This document shows, one piece after another, positions 60,384 through 64,000 of a stretch of DNA of 64,000 bases (its first letter is position 1; each line of letters opens with the position of its first letter). A program made the translations under genes and the position numbers. The stretch spans positions 41,611 to 105,610 of the forward strand of contig NZ_CADIKB010000024.1 in NCBI RefSeq assembly GCF_902859825.1, read 5' to 3'. The notes beneath the pieces are model-generated. The model saw only the letters and a list, made by a program, of their open reading frames with translations, was not told the DNA's origin and did no database searches. Source of the stretch: Paraburkholderia phenoliruptrix (GTDB lineage: Bacteria; Pseudomonadota; Gammaproteobacteria; Burkholderiales; Burkholderiaceae).

Positions 60384-61550
60384 TTAGCCTGCCATCGCCA
60401 CCCGCTGCGCGCGCCGGTCGATGGACACCGACCACAGCGTCAGCAGCAGCGCGCCAATCGACGTCGCCACGCCGACCCACGGCAGCATCGTCAACGGCGC
60501 GCCCGCGCCGATTGCCATACCGCCGAGCCATGCGCCCGTCGCATTGCCGAGGTTGAACGCGCCCTGATTCAGCGTCGACGCGAGATTGGGCGCGTGACTC
60601 GCACGGTCGACGATCAGCATCTGCAGCGGCGGCACGATTGCAAAGGCGAGAACGCCCCACGCGAAAATCGTGATCATTGCCGGAATTTCAGCGTGCATGG
60701 TGCCGGCGAAAATCGTCAGTATCACGACGATCGCGAGCAGGAACGCCACCAGCGAGGGCATCAGGCGCCAGTCGGCGAGCTTGCCGCCAAGCGTGCTGCC
60801 CACCGTCAGTCCAAGCCCGAACAGCAGCAGCACGAGCGTGACGGCGTGCGGCGTAAAGCCGGTCACGTCTTCGAGAATCGGCGTGATGTACGTGAAAGTG
60901 GAGAACAGGCTGGCCGACGCCAGCACGCTGATGCCGAGCACCATTAGCACCTGCGGATTCTTCAGCACGCTGAATTCGCGCACGAGGCTCGCCTTCTGCA
61001 TTTCGATCTTCGCCGGCAGGCAAACGGCGAGCGCGACGGCCGCGGCAATGCCGATGCCCGTCACCGCCCAGAAGGTCGCGCGCCAGCCGGCTGCCTGGCC
61101 GAGCGCCGTGCCGAGCGGCACGCCCAATACATTGGCGAGCGTGAGGCCGGTGAACATCAGCGCGATGGCCTGCGCGCGGCGGTTCGGCGCGACGAGCCCG
61201 GCTGCCACCACGGAACCGATGCCGAAAAACGCGCCATGGCAGAACGCGGTGACGATGCGCGCGGCCATTAGCACGGCATAGCCGGGCGCGAGCGCGCACA
61301 GCAGATTGCCGACGATGAACACGCCGATCAGGCTCATCAGCGCTTTTTTGCGCGGCATGTTGGCAACCGCGATTGCGACGATGGGCGCGCCGATGGTCAC
61401 GCCGAGCGCATACGCCGAGACCAGCATGCCGGCCGCCGGGATCGAGACGGACAGGTCGCGGGCGACGTTGGGCAAGAGCCCCATGATGACGAATTCGGTG
61501 GTGCCGATGCCAAAGGCGGCGACGGCAAGAGCAAGCAGGGGCAAAGGCAT
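60384..61550 (-). CDS. MFS transporter, sugar/drug efflux type
   Basis: A 388-residue major facilitator with 12 predicted membrane helices. The N-terminal segment FGIGTTEFVIMGLLPNVARDLSVSIPAAG is typical of the AraJ/YdhP arabinose-efflux-like group, and GCALAPGYAVLMAARIVTAFCHGAFFGIGSVVAA-like sequence covers helices 3-5. The substrate is unknown. The start is the ATG at 61550; the earlier open frame overlaps unconserved sequence. Confidence 0.9.
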   Translation of the reverse strand: MPLPLLALAVAAFGIGTTEFVIMGLLPNVARDLSVSIPAAGMLVSAYALGVTIGAPIVAIAVANMPRKKALMSLIGVFIVGNLLCALAPGYAVLMAARIVTAFCHGAFFGIGSVVAAGLVAPNRRAQAIALMFTGLTLANVLGVPLGTALGQAAGWRATFWAVTGIGIAAAVALAVCLPAKIEMQKASLVREFSVLKNPQVLMVLGISVLASASLFSTFTYITPILEDVTGFTPHAVTLVLLLFGLGLTVGSTLGGKLADWRLMPSLVAFLLAIVVILTIFAGTMHAEIPAMITIFAWGVLAFAIVPPLQMLIVDRASHAPNLASTLNQGAFNLGNATGAWLGGMAIGAGAPLTMLPWVGVATSIGALLLTLWSVSIDRRAQRVAMAG

Positions 61551-61713
61551 GGCGACGGACTGTGAATCGGCGCGGCGCAAGGCGTCGCGCGGCCGGCGCG
61601 CGTTTTCGGGGCGAGAGCGCGGGCGCCGTGCGTGAGCAAAACAGTCAGGGATTCTACCTAAGTCGAAACGATAGTGCTGCCGGCGGTGCGGCTGTTGTTC
61701 GCGGGTGTTGTTT

Positions 61714-62520
61714 TTAGCCGCGCGTTTTGCCGTGCCGTCCCGCGCCTTGTGCAAAGCGGGCGGCGCCTGCGATACCTTCGTCCACGACCGCCCGGTATCC
61801 GCCGGCGCCTTCGCGCCGCAGTGCCTCGGCGAAATCGTCCAGCATGCTGTTTTCGAGAACCGAGCGGCGGTCGGCCAGCAGCGCGGCCTGCGGGAACGCG
61901 GCCAGTTCGGCTGCGAGTTGCTCCGCGCCGGCCCGCGCACCGCCCTTGGGCACGATCCGGTTGGCGAGCCCGAAATCGAGCGCTTCCTGCGCGCTGACGG
62001 CGCGGCCGGTGAGTATGAGATCGAGCGCGCGCGACACGCCGATCAGCCGCGGCAGACGAATCGTCCCGCCATCGATCAACGGAATGCCGACGCGGCGGCA
62101 AAACACGCCGAGCACCGCATCTTCTTCGACGACACGCAGGTCGCACATCGCCGCGAGTTCCAGGCCGCCAGCGACCGCATAGCCTGCAATTGCCGCCACG
62201 ACCGGCTTGGTGAGATTCATGCGCGTTGGGCCCATGGGTCCGGGGCCGCTGCCGTCCGCGTGGATTTCGTTGCGGCGCGTTTCGTCGGCGAGCGCGCTCA
62301 GGTCTGCCCCCGCGCAGAAGGTGCCGCCCGCGCCGAACAGCACGGCGGCGCGCCAAGCCGGCTCCGTTTCGAAGCATTGGAAGGCGGCGCCGAGCGCGTC
62401 GGCGACATGGCGGTCGACGGCATTACGACGCTCGGCACGCTCAAGCACGATCGTTGCTACGCCGTTATCGTAGTTAGCCTCGATGCGCACATATTCGTTG
62501 AAATTTCGGGTGTCTGTCAT
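61714..62520 (-). CDS. Enoyl-CoA hydratase/isomerase family protein
   Basis: A 268-residue crotonase-fold enzyme. The oxyanion-hole segments GAGGTFCAGADLSAL (about 62-76) and AAIAGYAVAGGLELAAMCDLRV (about 108-129) are clear. The second catalytic Glu position reads in VGIPLIDGGTIRLPRLIG, with Asp in place of the usual Glu, so dehydratase activity is not certain. The substrate is unknown. The ATG at 62520 is chosen over an unconserved extension to 62619. Confidence 0.88.
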   Translation of the reverse strand: MTDTRNFNEYVRIEANYDNGVATIVLERAERRNAVDRHVADALGAAFQCFETEPAWRAAVLFGAGGTFCAGADLSALADETRRNEIHADGSGPGPMGPTRMNLTKPVVAAIAGYAVAGGLELAAMCDLRVVEEDAVLGVFCRRVGIPLIDGGTIRLPRLIGVSRALDLILTGRAVSAQEALDFGLANRIVPKGGARAGAEQLAAELAAFPQAALLADRRSVLENSMLDDFAEALRREGAGGYRAVVDEGIAGAARFAQGAGRHGKTRG

Positions 62521-62606
62521 CGTCGTGTCCTTGAAGGTCCGCGTCCGCCCGTTGAGTCGGGCGGTTGTGCAGCGCTCATGCAGAGCAGTTAATACCGTGG
62601 CTTGAC

Positions 62607-63221
62607 ATGCTTCTTTCACAATCGACTCGTAGCGTTAGCGATCTCTTAACGCGCTGGCGAAACCCGGCCAGCATATCGAGCCTGCCTTTGCCTCTATCGA
62701 ATTCATCGTCCGCGGGTGCGCCGGCCTGCGCGGAGACAGTCTGGATCGTGCCGCTTCAGCAGCATTCATGGTACGACCATGTGCGGTTAAAACGCGTCTT
62801 TGTCGCCGACGGCACGCGGCACCAGGTGGTGCTGATCGACGTGCGCAAGCTGCTTGCATGCGCCGATCGCGACAACACCGACTATGTGCTGAAGCCCGTC
62901 GCCGAGTGGCATGCGGGGAAGGTGCGCGGCATTCGCGAGTTTCTCGATCCGGACAATCCGCGCATTCCGCAAATGCCGTACGTGACCATCTCGACGCGTC
63001 GCGCGCCGGGCGTACTCGGCTGGTTCGGTATCGAGCGCGAGGGCGTGGTGGCGTTTCGCAACGGCCAGCATCGCGCGCGCTATCTCGCCGAGGCTGGCGC
63101 GCGCTGGTTCCCGGTGGAAGTGCACGAGCGCGAGGCGGCCTTACTGCGCGAGATGTGCGGCGCGCCGGACGACGCGCGCACGGCGATTCGCCCGGTTTTG
63201 CTGAACGCGGGCGGCGTTTGA
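62607..63221 (+). CDS. Protein of uncertain family, possibly plasmid fertility-inhibition-like
   Basis: A 204-residue protein whose C-terminal half (FGIEREGVVAFRNGQHRARYLAEAGARWFPVEV) resembles the plasmid fertility inhibition factor family by pattern, with a ParB-like GQHRARYL motif. The first 40 residues are Ser-rich and unconserved-looking. The ATG at 62607 is used. I am not sure of the family, and a role in fertility inhibition on a chromosome would be only inference. Confidence 0.6.
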   Translation: MLLSQSTRSVSDLLTRWRNPASISSLPLPLSNSSSAGAPACAETVWIVPLQQHSWYDHVRLKRVFVADGTRHQVVLIDVRKLLACADRDNTDYVLKPVAEWHAGKVRGIREFLDPDNPRIPQMPYVTISTRRAPGVLGWFGIEREGVVAFRNGQHRARYLAEAGARWFPVEVHEREAALLREMCGAPDDARTAIRPVLLNAGGV

Positions 63222-64000
63222 AGGCGGCCGCGTTCAGCGAAACCGGGGACTGAGAAGCCCGATCGAGCGGTGGGGCGCGGCGCGTTGCCAGGCGCGCCGG
63301 CTTCTCACGCGGCTGGGTCCACGACTGTCCTCTACGCGATCTTGTTTGTCGTCTCGTGTCGACGGCCGGTCGCGCACTTCATCGCCTTGCACTGGAACCG
63401 CCGTTTCGCTTGGCTGTTTCGTTTTAAAGGCGCGAATGGGCGAATTCAGGTCATGGCGATAAGCGGGATTCGCGTGAACGAAGCCGTCAAAATCACTATT
63501 AAAAAAGATGATTAAACCGCATGCAAAGCGATTTTTACTTAGGTCCATCAATTAGAAAGTCAAGGTTTAATGCCTGAAAAAAGGGCGTTGACACACCCGC
63601 TGAATTTACTTAATTTAAAAAAGCGCGCGATCAACCGGCCCCAATGCAGGCGCGTGGCTTCCTGAGTCGTGCGCGGAATCCGGTGCACTGCACTTTGCTT
63701 AACGACGCTTAGCGGAATGATTATGTCCGGAATCGACCCACATCAAATTACAGAAAAATCATTCGGCTGGATTCGATTGCGAACTGACGAGCGCTGCAAT
63801 CGGCTATTCGATTCGATCTTAATTCGTTCCCATTATCGACCGTGGGCGCGCTGACCCGTCTCGCCGGCGAGCGAGGCTAAGCAGTCCGACGGCAATGTCC
63901 CAGGCGTAGTTGAAGGTTGAAGGCGGCGGTTCGCCAGTGGAATCCGAGAGAATCGGGTTTCCAGGACCAACCTCCCGAACAGGGAACCAAGGAGAACCGC
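63222..64000. other. AT-richer tail with little coding content
   Basis: About 780 bp with several low-GC patches (63500-63640 and 63720-63830) unlike the rest of the window. A TTGACA box lies at 63588-63593, with a weak TAATTT 17 bp later (63611-63616). AAGGAG at 63989-63994 is a likely ribosome binding site for a gene starting just past the window end. Confidence 0.5.
63717..63854 (+). CDS. Possible small ORF, 45 residues
   Basis: An ATG-start ORF (63717, second ATG at 63723) preceded by GCGGA. The peptide has no recognised family, and its low-GC codon use differs from neighbours. It may be chance or the remnant of a transferred segment. Confidence 0.2.
   Translation: MIMSGIDPHQITEKSFGWIRLRTDERCNRLFDSILIRSHYRPWAR

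Overview
This window is a piece of housekeeping chromosome from a high-GC betaproteobacterium of the Burkholderia sensu lato group, most likely Paraburkholderia (chromosome 1). The evidence is the gene order (recN-nadK-hrcA-hemH-hslR-grpE-dnaK-dnaJ, a complete ybgC-tolQRAB-pal-cpoB cluster, hda-pcnB-folK-panB), the strong GC3 bias and the protein sequences. I see no insertion sequence, prophage, CRISPR array or rRNA operon. Genes are densely packed and many neighbours overlap by 4 to 8 bases.

Layout. 0.3-3.0 kb: PduO-type cobalamin adenosyltransferase, flavohaemoglobin hmp with an NsrR-like operator, and a HigBA-like toxin-antitoxin pair on the minus strand. 3.1-11.4 kb (minus): aroG behind an apparent aromatic leader-peptide attenuator, then tldD, a nitrilase-family amidase and the giant AsmA-like protein YhdP. 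11.6-20.3 kb: glnE, recN (minus), nadK (minus), hrcA, hemH, hslR and a small unannotated membrane peptide. 20.5-25.4 kb: heat-shock block grpE (with an excellent sigma-32 promoter), a thioredoxin-like gene, dnaK and dnaJ. 25.4-33.6 kb: fused pabB-pabC, then a long minus-strand series read in the order AI-2E/PerM-like permease, hda, HAD phosphatase, pcnB, folK, deoxynucleoside kinase, panB. 33.7-38.8 kb: purM, miaA, mutL, dedA. 38.9-46.3 kb (minus): a small membrane protein, tRNA-Lys, the Tol-Pal cluster and a short-chain dehydrogenase. 46.5-51.6 kb: glyA behind a ZTP (pfl) riboswitch, nrdR and five type IV minor-pilin genes. 51.7-57.2 kb: a YqjD/YqjE-like trio, 1-Cys peroxiredoxin, glutaryl-CoA dehydrogenase facing an IclR regulator, and a degenerate EAL protein. 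57.6-64 kb: hmgA-fahA (homogentisate catabolism), MFS efflux pump, enoyl-CoA hydratase, a protein of uncertain family, and an AT-richer tail with little coding content.

The most interesting signal is upstream of aroG, on the minus strand. A near-consensus promoter is followed by a 22-codon ORF with eight consecutive aromatic codons (FYFYFFWY), then a strong intrinsic terminator. A segment inside the leader ORF can pair with the 5' arm of that terminator over 13 bp. This is the layout of a ribosome-mediated attenuator that would sense Phe, Tyr and Trp together and set the entry of carbon into the shikimate pathway. The glyA ZTP riboswitch, the hmp NsrR site and the grpE sigma-32 promoter are matches to known classes. 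Several operator-like palindromes (purM, gcdH/iclR, hmgA, dnaK, toxin-antitoxin) have no assigned binding protein.
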